NCBI GenBank assembly: GCA_002300355.1
Contig: NSGV01000001.1
Coordinates: forward strand, 4,898,001 to 4,962,000
Direction of reading: 5' to 3'
Length of the DNA stretch: 64,000 nucleotides
Origin: Streptomyces sp. TLI_235
Lineage (GTDB): Bacteria; Actinomycetota; Actinomycetes; Streptomycetales; Streptomycetaceae
Below the pieces are notes generated by a model. It ran no database searches, was not told where the DNA came from, and saw only the letters and a program-made list of their open reading frames with translations. Below are positions 51,223 to 59,794 of this stretch, piece by piece. Each line of letters opens with the position of its first letter. Position 1 is the first letter of the stretch. The translations under genes were made by a program, and so were the position numbers.

Positions 51223-52260
51223 GTGACCGAAGGCAGCAACCGGATCGAGGCGTTCATCGCCGGCATGCCCAAGGCGGAGCTCCACGTGCACCACGTCGGC
51301 TCCGCCTCCCCGCGGGTGGTCGCCGAGCTCGCCGCCCGCCACGAGGGCCGCAGCAAGGTGCCGGCCGACCCCGCGGCCCTGGCCGAGTACTTCACCTTCA
51401 CCGACTTCGCGCACTTCATCGAGGTGTACCTGAGCGTCGTCGACCTGATCCGCGACCCCGAGGACGTCCGCGCCCTCACCTACGGCGTCGCCGAGGACAT
51501 GGCCCGCCAGCACATCCGCTACGCCGAGCTCACGATCACCCCCTACTCCTCGGTCAGCCGCGGCATCCCCGACGTCGCCTTCATGGAGGCCATCGAGGAC
51601 GCCCGCAAGGCCTCCGAGAAGGAGCTCGGCGTCGTCCTGCGCTGGTGCTTCGACATCCCCGGTGAGGCCGGCCTCGCCGCCGCCGAGGAGACCGCCCGGC
51701 TCGCCGTCGACCTCGCCCCCGAGGGCCTGGTCAGCTTCGGCCTCGGCGGCCCCGAGATCGGCGTGCCCCGCCCCCAGTTCAAGCCCTACTTCGACCGGGC
51801 CCGGGCGGCCGGCCTGCGCAGCGTCCCGCACGCCGGCGAGACCACCGGACCGCAGACCGTCTGGGACGCCCTGCGCGACCTCGGCGCCGAGCGGATCGGC
51901 CACGGCACCCAGGCCGTCCACGACCCCGCGCTGCTCGACCACCTCGGCGAGCACCGCATCGCGCTGGAGGTCTGCCCGACCTCGAACATCGCCACCCGGG
52001 CCGTCGACCGGATGGAGGACCACCCGATCAAGCAGATGGTCGACGCCGGCCTGCTGGTCACCGTCAACAGCGACGACCCGCCGATGTTCGGCACCGACCT
52101 CAACACCGAGTACACCGTCGCCGCCCGGCTGCTCGGCCTCGACGAGGCCGACGTCGCCGCCCTGGCCAAGAACGCCGTCGAGGCCTCCTTCCTCGACCCG
52201 GCCGGAAAGGCCGGGCTGGCCGCCGAGATCGACGCCCACCTGGCCGGCTGGCAGCGCTGA
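51223..52260 (+). CDS. Adenosine-deaminase-family enzyme, perhaps aminodeoxyfutalosine deaminase
   Basis: 345 residues of the ADA/AMP-deaminase fold. The metal site is visible: His21 and His23 (HVHHVGSASP), HAGETTGP, HGTQAVHDP and the SDDPP motif. The N-terminal motif HVHHVGSASP differs from the HxHxDG of true adenosine deaminases. ADA-like enzymes in Streptomyces and Acidothermus have been shown to deaminate 6-aminodeoxyfutalosine in the futalosine pathway. GTG 51223 is used; GTG 51220 is equally possible. It follows DUF445. Substrate assignment is an inference. Confidence 0.8.
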   Translation: MTEGSNRIEAFIAGMPKAELHVHHVGSASPRVVAELAARHEGRSKVPADPAALAEYFTFTDFAHFIEVYLSVVDLIRDPEDVRALTYGVAEDMARQHIRYAELTITPYSSVSRGIPDVAFMEAIEDARKASEKELGVVLRWCFDIPGEAGLAAAEETARLAVDLAPEGLVSFGLGGPEIGVPRPQFKPYFDRARAAGLRSVPHAGETTGPQTVWDALRDLGAERIGHGTQAVHDPALLDHLGEHRIALEVCPTSNIATRAVDRMEDHPIKQMVDAGLLVTVNSDDPPMFGTDLNTEYTVAARLLGLDEADVAALAKNAVEASFLDPAGKAGLAAEIDAHLAGWQR

Positions 52261-52266
52261 CACCCC

Positions 52267-52312
52267 GCCCGGGCCCGGGGCTGCGCGGCGCCGCGCAACC
52301 CCGGGCCCGGGC
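52267..52312 (+). terminator. Very strong terminator after the deaminase gene
   Basis: 14 perfect outer pairs (52267-52280 with 52299-52312), then a C/A mismatch, then eight perfect inner pairs with no real loop. It starts six bases after the stop. Confidence 0.88.
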
Positions 52313-52580
52313 GCGCTCCCGCGGGCCTTCCCGGGCGGGAACAACGGCCGGGGGAGGGGATGTTGTGACCGTCCGGTGACGAGTGCGTACCGATGGCGGC
52401 CGTACGCCCCGCCCCCCTGACGGACCGTCGGTGCGGGCCGCTATGTTACGGGTGGGGGTTGCTGCCGCCCGTCGGTGCGCACAACCGACCGAACGGTGAC
52501 AGACCCTGATTCCGGGGGCGAGAGATGTGGTGGTACGGCGGGCCGCGGCGGGCCGGTCGGACACGGGGGAGGTTTGAACG
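52313..52580 (+). promoter_or_regulatory. Upstream region of ESX cassette 2
   Basis: About 270 bases without a gene. The GGGGGAGG ribosome site of the first cassette gene is at its end. A TATGTT sequence near 52442 could be a -10 box, but I see no convincing -35. No operator-like palindrome is obvious. Confidence 0.35.
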
Positions 52581-53168
52581 ATGGTGAACGCGGCGGACTC
52601 CGGCGGCGGCAGCGGTACGTCCGGCATCTTCTACAACGTCGTCTCGACGGTGACGGCCGCCCAGACCGCGGCCATGGTCGCCCAGTCCGCGGCGCTGGCC
52701 GGACAGGTCGGCACGCAGGCCGTCAAGGTCGAGGTCGAGAACCTGCAGACCTTCAAGAACCGGGTCGACGCGATCCTCAAGGACCTCGACGGCTCGCCCG
52801 CGAGCCACGGCGAGGTCTCCCAGCAGCAGCTGCAGACCTGGCAGCTCGGCCAGAACTTCGGCCAGGCCGGCGACCTGATGAGCGCCTACGCCACGGTGCA
52901 CGCCAACCTGGAGCAGCTGTCGAGGACGCTCTCGCTGCAGATCGAGGCGATGAGCGCCAGCATCGACATGGCGGCCCGCGGCTACGACAACGCAGACGAG
53001 GAACAGCGGCAGAAGTTCCACTCGATCCTCAACGAGGCCGGCACGCAGTCCCAGTTGCCGCCCGCGGGTGGCTACCGGGCTGCGGGCGGGGGCACGTACG
53101 CCCAGCCCGCCTCCTACACGCAGTCGGCCGCGCAGCCGACCACCGGCACCCAGCAGGGTGCGTACTGA
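52581..53168 (+). CDS. ESX/type VII secretion helical protein with YxxxD signal (cassette 2)
   Basis: 195 residues. The first ~145 are strongly helical and end in Y135-D-N-A-D139, matching the YxxxD/E export signal; the tail is Gln/Ser/Thr/Ala-rich and ends in GTQQGAY. Sequence similarity to the cassette 1 protein at 6879 is low, but position, size and signal correspond. ATG 52581 has GGGGGAGG upstream. It is followed by the WxG partner after 34 bases. Function of either is unknown beyond the family. Confidence 0.7.
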   Translation: MVNAADSGGGSGTSGIFYNVVSTVTAAQTAAMVAQSAALAGQVGTQAVKVEVENLQTFKNRVDAILKDLDGSPASHGEVSQQQLQTWQLGQNFGQAGDLMSAYATVHANLEQLSRTLSLQIEAMSASIDMAARGYDNADEEQRQKFHSILNEAGTQSQLPPAGGYRAAGGGTYAQPASYTQSAAQPTTGTQQGAY

Positions 53169-53202
53169 TGGACGCTCCGGCAGCGGACAGGGGGAGTGAG
53201 GC

Positions 53203-54786
53203 ATGACCGAGAAGCGGTTCGTCCGGATGCACCGCGACGGCGACGACTTCGGCGGCGCCAGCCACGAGCAGCTGGTGGCCATGGTCGAGAGTGCGGACCC
53301 GGTGGCCGTCATGCAGGTCGGCCAGCGACTGATGCTGGCCGCCCAGAAGATGGACGACATCAGCAACGAGCTGCACGCCCACATGAGCGGCCTCGAGTGG
53401 GAGGGCCAGGCGGCCGAGAGCTTCAAGACCTGGGGCGGCAACGTCTCCAAGTCGACGATGCAGCTCGCCGACTACTCCCGGAACGCCGGCACCTACATGG
53501 CGACCGCCGGTGAGACCCTCAGCGAGGTCAAGTCGAGCATGCCGAACGTGCCGACCTCCGACATGGAGCTCGTCCGCCGGTACGAGGCGCAGCCGAACAC
53601 GGCGGTCAGCGTCGGAGGCTTCATCGCCGGCGGCATGGCGATGCCCGGCGTCGGCAACCTCGTCGGCGGCTGGGCGGCCGACAAGGTCGCCGGCATGGTC
53701 GACTCCGACTGGGTCACCCAGGAGCAGGCGCAGGCCGCGCAGAAGCGCGTCGACCAGGCCCACCAGGACGCCATCCAGCAGATGGCGAAGCTGGGGCAGT
53801 CGTACGACCAGTCGGTCACGCGGCTGAATTCGGTGGAGCCTCCGGTGTTTCCGCCCCCGCCCGGCTCCAACTCCGGTGGTTCCGAGAACGTGCCCGTCGG
53901 AGGCGGTACCGGTGGCACCGGCGGTGGCACCGGCGGCTCGGGCCGGCCGGCGCAGATGCCCACGTGGACGCCGCCGTCGGGCCACCAGGCGGTGCCCACG
54001 ACGCCGCCGATCCACCAGGTGCCGACCGGGCCCGGCCCGGTGCACACCATGCCGTACCCGGCGCCGCACATCCCGAGCACGGGCATCGACCACGCGCCGA
54101 CGGTGCCCACCTCGCCCAACCCCACGCTGCCCGGAGGCAACCCGCCCGGCGGCACCCCGCCCGGTGGCGGCACCCTGCCCGGCGGCGGCAACCTCGGCGG
54201 CGGCGGTCTGCCCGGCGGCGGCCTTCCGGGCGGTCTCCCGGGCGGCGGCGGACTGGGCGGTCTGGGCGGCGGCCGTGGTGGCGGCGGCCGCGGTGGCGGC
54301 GGCAGCACGGTCGGCGCGGGTCGCGCGGGCGGTACCGGCGGCGCAGGCACCACCGGCGCCGGGGCCCGCCCCGGCGGCACGTCCGGTACCGGCACTCCGG
54401 CCGCAGGCCAGGCGGGCCGCGGCGGCGCCCCCGGCATGGGCGGCATGCCGCACGCCGGCGGCGCGGGCGGCGGCGCGGGTGCCAAGGGCGGTGCCGGCGG
54501 CGGCCGTGCGGGCGGAGGCCTGGTGGGCCGGGCCGGCGGAGCGGTCGGCGGACGCCGCGGGCCTTCGGCCGGCGGTGAGTTCACCCAGGGCGGTACCGGT
54601 CTGCGCGGCCGGGCCGAGCGGGGCGCGGACGGCAGGTCCGGCCAGGGCGGCTTCGGCGGCGGGCACGGTGCCGCAGGCGCGGGCCGCAAGGACCGGAACC
54701 GCGGGAACCGTCCGGACTATCTCATCGAGGACGAGGACACCTGGACCTCCGGTTCGGGACCGGTCAACCCGGGCGTGATTGAGTAG
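53203..54786 (+). CDS. WXG100-like type VII secretion protein with Gly-rich tail (cassette 2)
   Basis: 527 residues. The N-terminal ~110 residues include W66-E-G68 (MSGLEWEGQAAESF) in a helical hairpin; helices continue to about 205. Then a long Pro/Gly/Thr linker and about 200 residues of Gly/Ala-rich repeats (GGGLPGG, GAGGG), with no Cys. The last ~27 residues (RPDYLIEDEDTW..., ending in VIE) match the protein at 7420. It is the likely partner of the preceding YxxxD protein and perhaps the substrate of the mycosin that follows. Confidence 0.76.
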   Translation: MTEKRFVRMHRDGDDFGGASHEQLVAMVESADPVAVMQVGQRLMLAAQKMDDISNELHAHMSGLEWEGQAAESFKTWGGNVSKSTMQLADYSRNAGTYMATAGETLSEVKSSMPNVPTSDMELVRRYEAQPNTAVSVGGFIAGGMAMPGVGNLVGGWAADKVAGMVDSDWVTQEQAQAAQKRVDQAHQDAIQQMAKLGQSYDQSVTRLNSVEPPVFPPPPGSNSGGSENVPVGGGTGGTGGGTGGSGRPAQMPTWTPPSGHQAVPTTPPIHQVPTGPGPVHTMPYPAPHIPSTGIDHAPTVPTSPNPTLPGGNPPGGTPPGGGTLPGGGNLGGGGLPGGGLPGGLPGGGGLGGLGGGRGGGGRGGGGSTVGAGRAGGTGGAGTTGAGARPGGTSGTGTPAAGQAGRGGAPGMGGMPHAGGAGGGAGAKGGAGGGRAGGGLVGRAGGAVGGRRGPSAGGEFTQGGTGLRGRAERGADGRSGQGGFGGGHGAAGAGRKDRNRGNRPDYLIEDEDTWTSGSGPVNPGVIE

Positions 54787-54897
54787 GAATCAGATCGACT
54801 GCCCGGCTCTGGGGCCACGAGCCGCCCCGGGGCCGGGCAGGTCCGTGCGTCGGGAGGCGTGCCGGGCCGACGACGACGGCTGACGAGGGAGAGCAGG

Positions 54898-56364
54898 ATG
54901 CGGCGGACGGGCACGGCAGTGCGGGGGCGGCGGTTCGCCGCGGCGACGGCGGTGGCGGCACTGGCCGTCGGGGCGGCGGCCGGTCCGGCCTCCGGCGTGG
55001 ACTCGATCCGCGCCCAGCAGTGGCACCTCGACGCCATGCACGCCCCGGACATGTGGCAGACCAGCACCGGCCAGGGCATCACCGTCGGTCTGGTCGACAC
55101 CGGTGTCCAGGGCGACGCCCCGGACCTGCAGGGCCAGCTCCTGGAGGGCACCGACCTCAGCGGGCTCAACAACTCCGGCGGCGTGCTGAGCGACATGGTC
55201 GGCCACGGCACCGGCATGGCCACCCTGATCGCCGGCAGCGGCAAGGGCCTCGGCGGCAAGGGTGCGTACGGCCTGGCGCCCGGCGCGAAGATCCTCCCGA
55301 TCAAGGTGAACGCAGGCTCCGACTTCACGGCTGCTGCGACCGACTACGCCACCCAGCTCGCGAACGGCATCACCTATGCCGCTGACCACGGGGCCAAGGT
55401 CATCAACGTGTCCCAGGGCGTCCACGCCAGTCTGGTCAGGCCGGCCGAGCTCGAAGCTCTCAGGTCGGCCGTCCAGCACGCCAACGCCAAGGGCAGCCTG
55501 GTCGTGGCCGCGGTCGGCAACGAGGGCGACAAGGGCAACCCGGTGAACTACCCGGGCGCGCTGCCCGGTGTGGTGGGTGTGGCCGCGACGGACCGGGACG
55601 GCAAGGCGACGTCCGAGTCGGAGCGCGGCGCGCAGGTCGCCCTGGCCGCGCCCGGTGCTGACATGTACCACGCGTGCACGGGATCGTCCGGGTACTGCAA
55701 GACGCACGGCACGTCCGACGCTGCCGCCGTGGTCTCCGCCTCCGCCGCGCTCGTGTGGGCCGCGCACCCGGACTGGACCAACAACCAGGTGCTGCGTGTG
55801 CTCATCAACACGGCCAGCAGCCCGAAGGAGCGCAGCGACTTCATCGGCTTCGGCGCGGTGCGGCCGCGGATCGCGCTCAGCGAGCCGGGCGACCCCGGTT
55901 CGGCCGGCGAGTTCCCGCTGAAGGCTGCGGCGGCCGCCGATCCCACCCCGGGTGCGGGCACCGGTGGCGCGTCGGCGCCGGGCACGGCGCCGGCCCAGCC
56001 GGCCTCCTCGCAGCCCGCGGCCGCCACCTCGTCCGACTCCGACTCGGACCCGCTCGACCTGCTGCTGTTCATCATCGGCGGGCTCGCGGTCGCCGCGGTG
56101 CTGCTGGTGATCGTCTTCTCGGTGCTCGGCCGACGGAAGAAGGCGGCCGCCGCAGGTGCGGCTCCGGTGCCGCCGACCGCGCCGTACGGGGCCCAGCCGC
56201 CGTACCAGGCGCCGGGCTTCCCCGCGCAGCAGCCGCCAGCGGGCCCGTACGGCCAGCAGCCGCAGGCCGCCCCCTACGGTCAGCAGCCCCCGGCTCCGGG
56301 CGGCTTCCCGCCGCCGCAGGGACAGACCCCGCCGCCGCCCGGCGGCAACCCGTACACCCGCTGA
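54898..56364 (+). CDS. mycP: Type VII secretion-associated serine protease (mycosin)
   Basis: 488 residues, second mycosin of the window. Signal peptide about 1-33; catalytic Asp67 (LVDTG), His103 (GHGTGMATLIAG) and Ser273 (GTSDAAAVVSA); Cys260 and Cys267 may form a disulfide near the active-site Ser. A transmembrane helix lies at about 387-410, followed by a cytosolic tail with repeated GQQP/PAPYG-type Pro/Gln repeats. ATG 54898 has GAGGGAG upstream. It matches the cassette 1 mycosin in order of parts but differs widely in sequence, so the two cassettes are not recent copies. Confidence 0.88.
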   Translation: MRRTGTAVRGRRFAAATAVAALAVGAAAGPASGVDSIRAQQWHLDAMHAPDMWQTSTGQGITVGLVDTGVQGDAPDLQGQLLEGTDLSGLNNSGGVLSDMVGHGTGMATLIAGSGKGLGGKGAYGLAPGAKILPIKVNAGSDFTAAATDYATQLANGITYAADHGAKVINVSQGVHASLVRPAELEALRSAVQHANAKGSLVVAAVGNEGDKGNPVNYPGALPGVVGVAATDRDGKATSESERGAQVALAAPGADMYHACTGSSGYCKTHGTSDAAAVVSASAALVWAAHPDWTNNQVLRVLINTASSPKERSDFIGFGAVRPRIALSEPGDPGSAGEFPLKAAAAADPTPGAGTGGASAPGTAPAQPASSQPAAATSSDSDSDPLDLLLFIIGGLAVAAVLLVIVFSVLGRRKKAAAAGAAPVPPTAPYGAQPPYQAPGFPAQQPPAGPYGQQPQAAPYGQQPPAPGGFPPPQGQTPPPPGGNPYTR

Positions 56365-56381
56365 CAGGCGGAGAACACCTA

Positions 56382-56416
56382 CTCGGGGCCGGTCGCGATC
56401 CGCGGCCGGCCCCGAG
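56382..56416. terminator. Bidirectional terminator after ESX cassette 2
   Basis: Perfect 11-pair stem: CTCGGGGCCGG (56382-56392) with CCGGCCCCGAG (56406-56416), 13-base loop, between convergent mycosin and oxidoreductase genes. Confidence 0.75.
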
Positions 56417-56441
56417 GCGTTCCACCCGGACGGGGCGGCGC

Positions 56442-57512
56442 TCAGCCGAGCCGGACGACGCTGCCGGTGGCGGCGGAGCTGTGGGCCGCCTCCAGCACCA
56501 TGAGGGCGGCGACGGCGTCCCGGGGGTCCACCGGGGGCGGGGTGCCGTCGGCCAGGGAGGCGGCGACACCGGCGTAGAAGGCGGGGTAGTCGCCCGGATC
56601 GGTGGGGACGCGGTCGGCGGCCTCGTCGGTGCCGAGGCTGCCGTACACGGCGGGGTCGTCGGCGCCCCACGGGTAGCCGTCGCCGGGGGTGCGGCCCGCC
56701 CTGAGGTCGTTCTCCTGCGGGTCCATGCCGAACTTGACGTACCCCGCGCTGTCGCCGAGGACCCGCAGCCGGGGGCCGCCGAGCGGGGCGAGGGCACTGG
56801 TCCACAGGTGGGAGCGGACCCCGGAGGCATGGGTGAGGGCGAGGAAGGCGTCGTCGTCGACCACGGCGCCGTCGCGGCGGGTGTCGATCTCCGCGTAGAC
56901 CGCCTCGGCCGGGCCGAACAGCGTCAGCGCCTGGTCGACCAGATGGCTGCCCAGGTCGTACAGGGTGCCGCCGACCTCGGCCGGGTCGGCGAGCTCGCGC
57001 CAGCCGGGCTTGGGCTTCGGACGGAACCGCTCGAACCGCGACTCGAAGCGGTGCACCCGGCCGAGCGCCCCCTCGCCGATCAGCCGGCGGGCGGTGAGGA
57101 AATCGCCGTCCCAGCGGCGGTTCTGGAAGACGGAGAGCAGCACCCCGGCCCGCTCCGCCGCGTCGCACAGCCGGGCCGCGTCGAAGGCGGTGCCGGCGAG
57201 CGGCTTGTCCACCACCACGGGGAGACCGGCGGCCACCGCGGCCTCGGCGAGCGGGACATGGGTGCGGTTCGGCGAGGCGACGACCACCAGGTCGAGCTCG
57301 TCGGCCCGGGCGAAGAGGTCCTCGGGGGTGTCGAGCGGCTGCGCACCCGGGTGGGCGCGGCGCAGCCGGTCGCGGCGGTCCGGGTTGGCGGTGACCACCG
57401 CGACCAGCTGCAGTCCGGGGGTGGTGGCGATCAGCGGGGCGTGGAAGGCGGAGCCGGCCAGGCCGTAGCCGATCAGGCCGACACGGAACGGGGGGCGGGA
57501 CGCGCTGGTCAT
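56442..57512 (-). CDS. Gfo/Idh/MocA family oxidoreductase
   Basis: 356 residues. An N-terminal Rossmann domain (VGLIGYGLAGSAFHAPLI) and the C-terminal alpha/beta domain of sugar dehydrogenases, with the family lysine in VVVDKPLAGT and the loop GGTLYDLGSHLVDQAL. It probably oxidises or reduces a sugar or inositol derivative with NAD(P). ATG 57512; a GTG at 57521 is also in frame. No sugar operon adjoins it, so the substrate stays open. Confidence 0.88.
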   Translation of the reverse strand: MTSASRPPFRVGLIGYGLAGSAFHAPLIATTPGLQLVAVVTANPDRRDRLRRAHPGAQPLDTPEDLFARADELDLVVVASPNRTHVPLAEAAVAAGLPVVVDKPLAGTAFDAARLCDAAERAGVLLSVFQNRRWDGDFLTARRLIGEGALGRVHRFESRFERFRPKPKPGWRELADPAEVGGTLYDLGSHLVDQALTLFGPAEAVYAEIDTRRDGAVVDDDAFLALTHASGVRSHLWTSALAPLGGPRLRVLGDSAGYVKFGMDPQENDLRAGRTPGDGYPWGADDPAVYGSLGTDEAADRVPTDPGDYPAFYAGVAASLADGTPPPVDPRDAVAALMVLEAAHSSAATGSVVRLG

Positions 57513-57549
57513 GCTCCCCACTCAACCACGGCCGTGCCGGCCGGCCGGG

Positions 57550-58584
57550 TCAGCGCGCGTGCGAGCCGCCGGCGCGGCCCCGGCGGCGCAGGACGGCCAT
57601 CGTGGCACCGGACAGCGGGAAGGCCGTGCCGACGGCGGCGATCAGGCCGGTGGAGCGGCCGGTGCCGGTCTGGGCCAGCTGCTGCCCGGCCGGGACGGCG
57701 GGCGCCCCGGAGTCCGCCGGGCCGCCGGCGGCACCGCCCGCGGGAGCGGTGTTCGCGGGGGCGGTGTCTGTGGCGGCGGAGGTCGCCGCGGCGGGGACGG
57801 CCGCCGGAGTGCCGGTGCCGGCGGGGGTGCCCTTGGTCGTGCCCGTCGGGGCCGCGCCGGTGGCGGACTCGTGGACGTGCGGGGTGCCGCTGCCCGCCGG
57901 CGGGACGGGGGCCGTGCCGGCCGTCTTCCCGCTGCCGTCGAAGACCACGTCGGAGCAGGAGTAGAAGGCCTCCGGGCTGTCCGAGCGCTGCCAGATCGCG
58001 TAGATCAGCTGGCGCCCCTTCAGCCCGGCCGGGATCCGGCCCGGGAGCACGTACTGGCCGTCGACCAGCTGCGGGTCGGTGACGGTCAGGAAGGGCGTGG
58101 ACTGCAGGTTCGACCAGGCGAGCGGCTTCGCCGGGTCGTAGGTGCCGTTGGTGACGTACAGCCGGAAGGTGCCGCGGTGCGGCGCGGTCGCCCGGTACCG
58201 GAAGGTGAAGGGGGAGCCGGCCGTCAGGTTGGTGGCCGGCCAGTCGGCGCGCGGCAGGTCCAGGCCGACGAACTCGGGGCTGTTGGCGCTGCACAGCCGG
58301 CCGTCCGGGATGAGCTGCCGGTGGCGGCCGTTGGCGTCGCCGATCCGCACGCCGTTCCAGTCGTACATCGCCTGGGTGCCGCCCCGGGCGATCGCCGCCG
58401 CACAGGCCGCCGACTTCGGGTGCTCCGGGCCCTCCAGGTAGCAGCCCTCGACACGGCTCAGCGGGTTCTGCATCGAACCGTGCGCGGCGGCGGTGCCGGT
58501 GCCGAGCGTGCCGGACAGGGCCAGGCCGGCGAGGGCGCCGGCGACGACGGTCACCCGGCGGCGGGCGGAGGGACGAGCGGGCAT
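57550..58584 (-). CDS. AA10 lytic polysaccharide monooxygenase with LAQTG sorting signal
   Basis: 344 residues. A 34-residue signal peptide leaves His35 as the mature N-terminus, the first His of the copper histidine brace; His136 (APHRGTF) is the second, and EAFYSCSDV supplies the axial aromatic. The catalytic domain ends near 215. A Pro/Thr/Ala-rich stalk follows, then LAQTG (303-307), a hydrophobic segment and RRRGR: the LAxTG signal used by class E sortases. It should be wall-anchored and oxidise chitin or cellulose. ATG 58584. Confidence 0.87.
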   Translation of the reverse strand: MPARPSARRRVTVVAGALAGLALSGTLGTGTAAAHGSMQNPLSRVEGCYLEGPEHPKSAACAAAIARGGTQAMYDWNGVRIGDANGRHRQLIPDGRLCSANSPEFVGLDLPRADWPATNLTAGSPFTFRYRATAPHRGTFRLYVTNGTYDPAKPLAWSNLQSTPFLTVTDPQLVDGQYVLPGRIPAGLKGRQLIYAIWQRSDSPEAFYSCSDVVFDGSGKTAGTAPVPPAGSGTPHVHESATGAAPTGTTKGTPAGTGTPAAVPAAATSAATDTAPANTAPAGGAAGGPADSGAPAVPAGQQLAQTGTGRSTGLIAAVGTAFPLSGATMAVLRRRGRAGGSHAR

Positions 58585-58934
58585 GGTGGCGCTCCTGGAT
58601 CGAGGGTCGGGGACGCGGTGCCAGCACGCTAACCACTGCGCGGAGCCGAATTGACGGTCGATCAGTGCTGTTATGAGGCCTTTAAGGCCTTCTTGAGGCG
58701 GCGGGGCCGGTTCCACCGGGCGGCCCGGCGGCGAGCGGGTCCGGCGGCCCCGGGGCCCGGCGGGGCACCGTCCGCTGGTCGGGACGTGCTCCCCGCCGGA
58801 CAGGTGAGCGGATTAGGCTGGTCGTGTTGGGGCAGCCAGCAGGACCCCCACACGTCGCGGAAGGCCCGCTGCGGGCGCCGGGCGGAGGGGCGCAGTTCCG
58901 AACGACCACCCGCACGACCTCGGGAGACACGCAC
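58585..58934. other. Divergent intergenic region between LPMO and HAD genes
   Basis: About 350 bases with no convincing gene. AGGCCT-TTA-AGGCCT at 58676-58690 is both a direct and an inverted repeat, about 90 bases upstream of the LPMO start; it may be an operator. The LPMO side has an AT-richer patch (58640-58690) that suggests its promoter. I see no DasR-type box here. Confidence 0.45.
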
Positions 58935-59714
58935 GTGGCAGACCGCAAGCCCATCGAGTCCTGGCTGACCGACATGGACGGCGTCCTCATCCATGAGGGC
59001 ACGCCGATCCCCGGCGCGGAGGAGTTCCTCCGCCGCCTGCGGGAGTCGGGCAAGCCCTTCCTGGTCCTCACCAACAACTCGATCTACACCCCCCGCGACC
59101 TCAGTGCCCGCCTCGCCGGCATGGGCCTGGAGGTGCCGGAGGAGTGCATCTGGACCTCCGCCCTGGCCACCGCCAAGTTCCTCAAGAGCCAGCGGCCCGG
59201 CGGCACCGCGTACGTGATCGGTGAGGCCGGCCTCACCACCGCCCTCTACCAGGCCGGCTACGTGCTGACCGACAAGGACCCGGACTACGTGGTGCTGGGC
59301 GAGACCCGCACCTACAGCTTCGAGGCGCTCACCAAGGCGATCCGCCTGATCAACGGCGGCGCCCGGTTCATCTGCACCAACCCGGACGAGACCGGCCCGT
59401 CCACCGAGGGCGTGCTGCCGGCCACCGGCTCCGTCGCCGCCCTCATCACCAAGGCGACCGGCGTCGAGCCGTACTTCGTCGGCAAGCCCAACCCGCTGAT
59501 GATGCGTGAGGCGCTCAACACCGCCGGCGCGCACTCGGAGACCGCCGCGATGATCGGCGACCGCATGGACACCGACGTGGTGTCCGGCATGGAGGCCGGC
59601 ATGGAGACCATCCTCGTGCTGACCGGCCTCACCTCACCCGCCGACGTGGAGCGGTTCCCGTACCGGCCGACCCGCGTCGTGAAGTCCATCGCCGACCTGA
59701 TCGACGAGATCTAG
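58935..59714 (+). CDS. HAD-IIA family sugar or nucleotide phosphatase
   Basis: 259 residues, NagD/PGP-like subfamily. Motif I DMDGVL holds Asp13 and Asp15; motif II is FLVLTNNS; motif III and IV are VGKPNPLMM and MIGDRMDTDV. The IIA cap domain is present between. Family members dephosphorylate nucleoside monophosphates, 2-phosphoglycolate or sugar phosphates. The GTG at 58935 lies ten bases after GGGAG. Substrate unknown. Confidence 0.9.
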   Translation: MADRKPIESWLTDMDGVLIHEGTPIPGAEEFLRRLRESGKPFLVLTNNSIYTPRDLSARLAGMGLEVPEECIWTSALATAKFLKSQRPGGTAYVIGEAGLTTALYQAGYVLTDKDPDYVVLGETRTYSFEALTKAIRLINGGARFICTNPDETGPSTEGVLPATGSVAALITKATGVEPYFVGKPNPLMMREALNTAGAHSETAAMIGDRMDTDVVSGMEAGMETILVLTGLTSPADVERFPYRPTRVVKSIADLIDEI

Positions 59715-59794
59715 CCGGTACTCGCGCACCGCCGCAGCGCCGACCCCGCGGGGACGGGCTGTGGCGGTGCCGCCGTTCGAGCCTAGGGGGAGCA

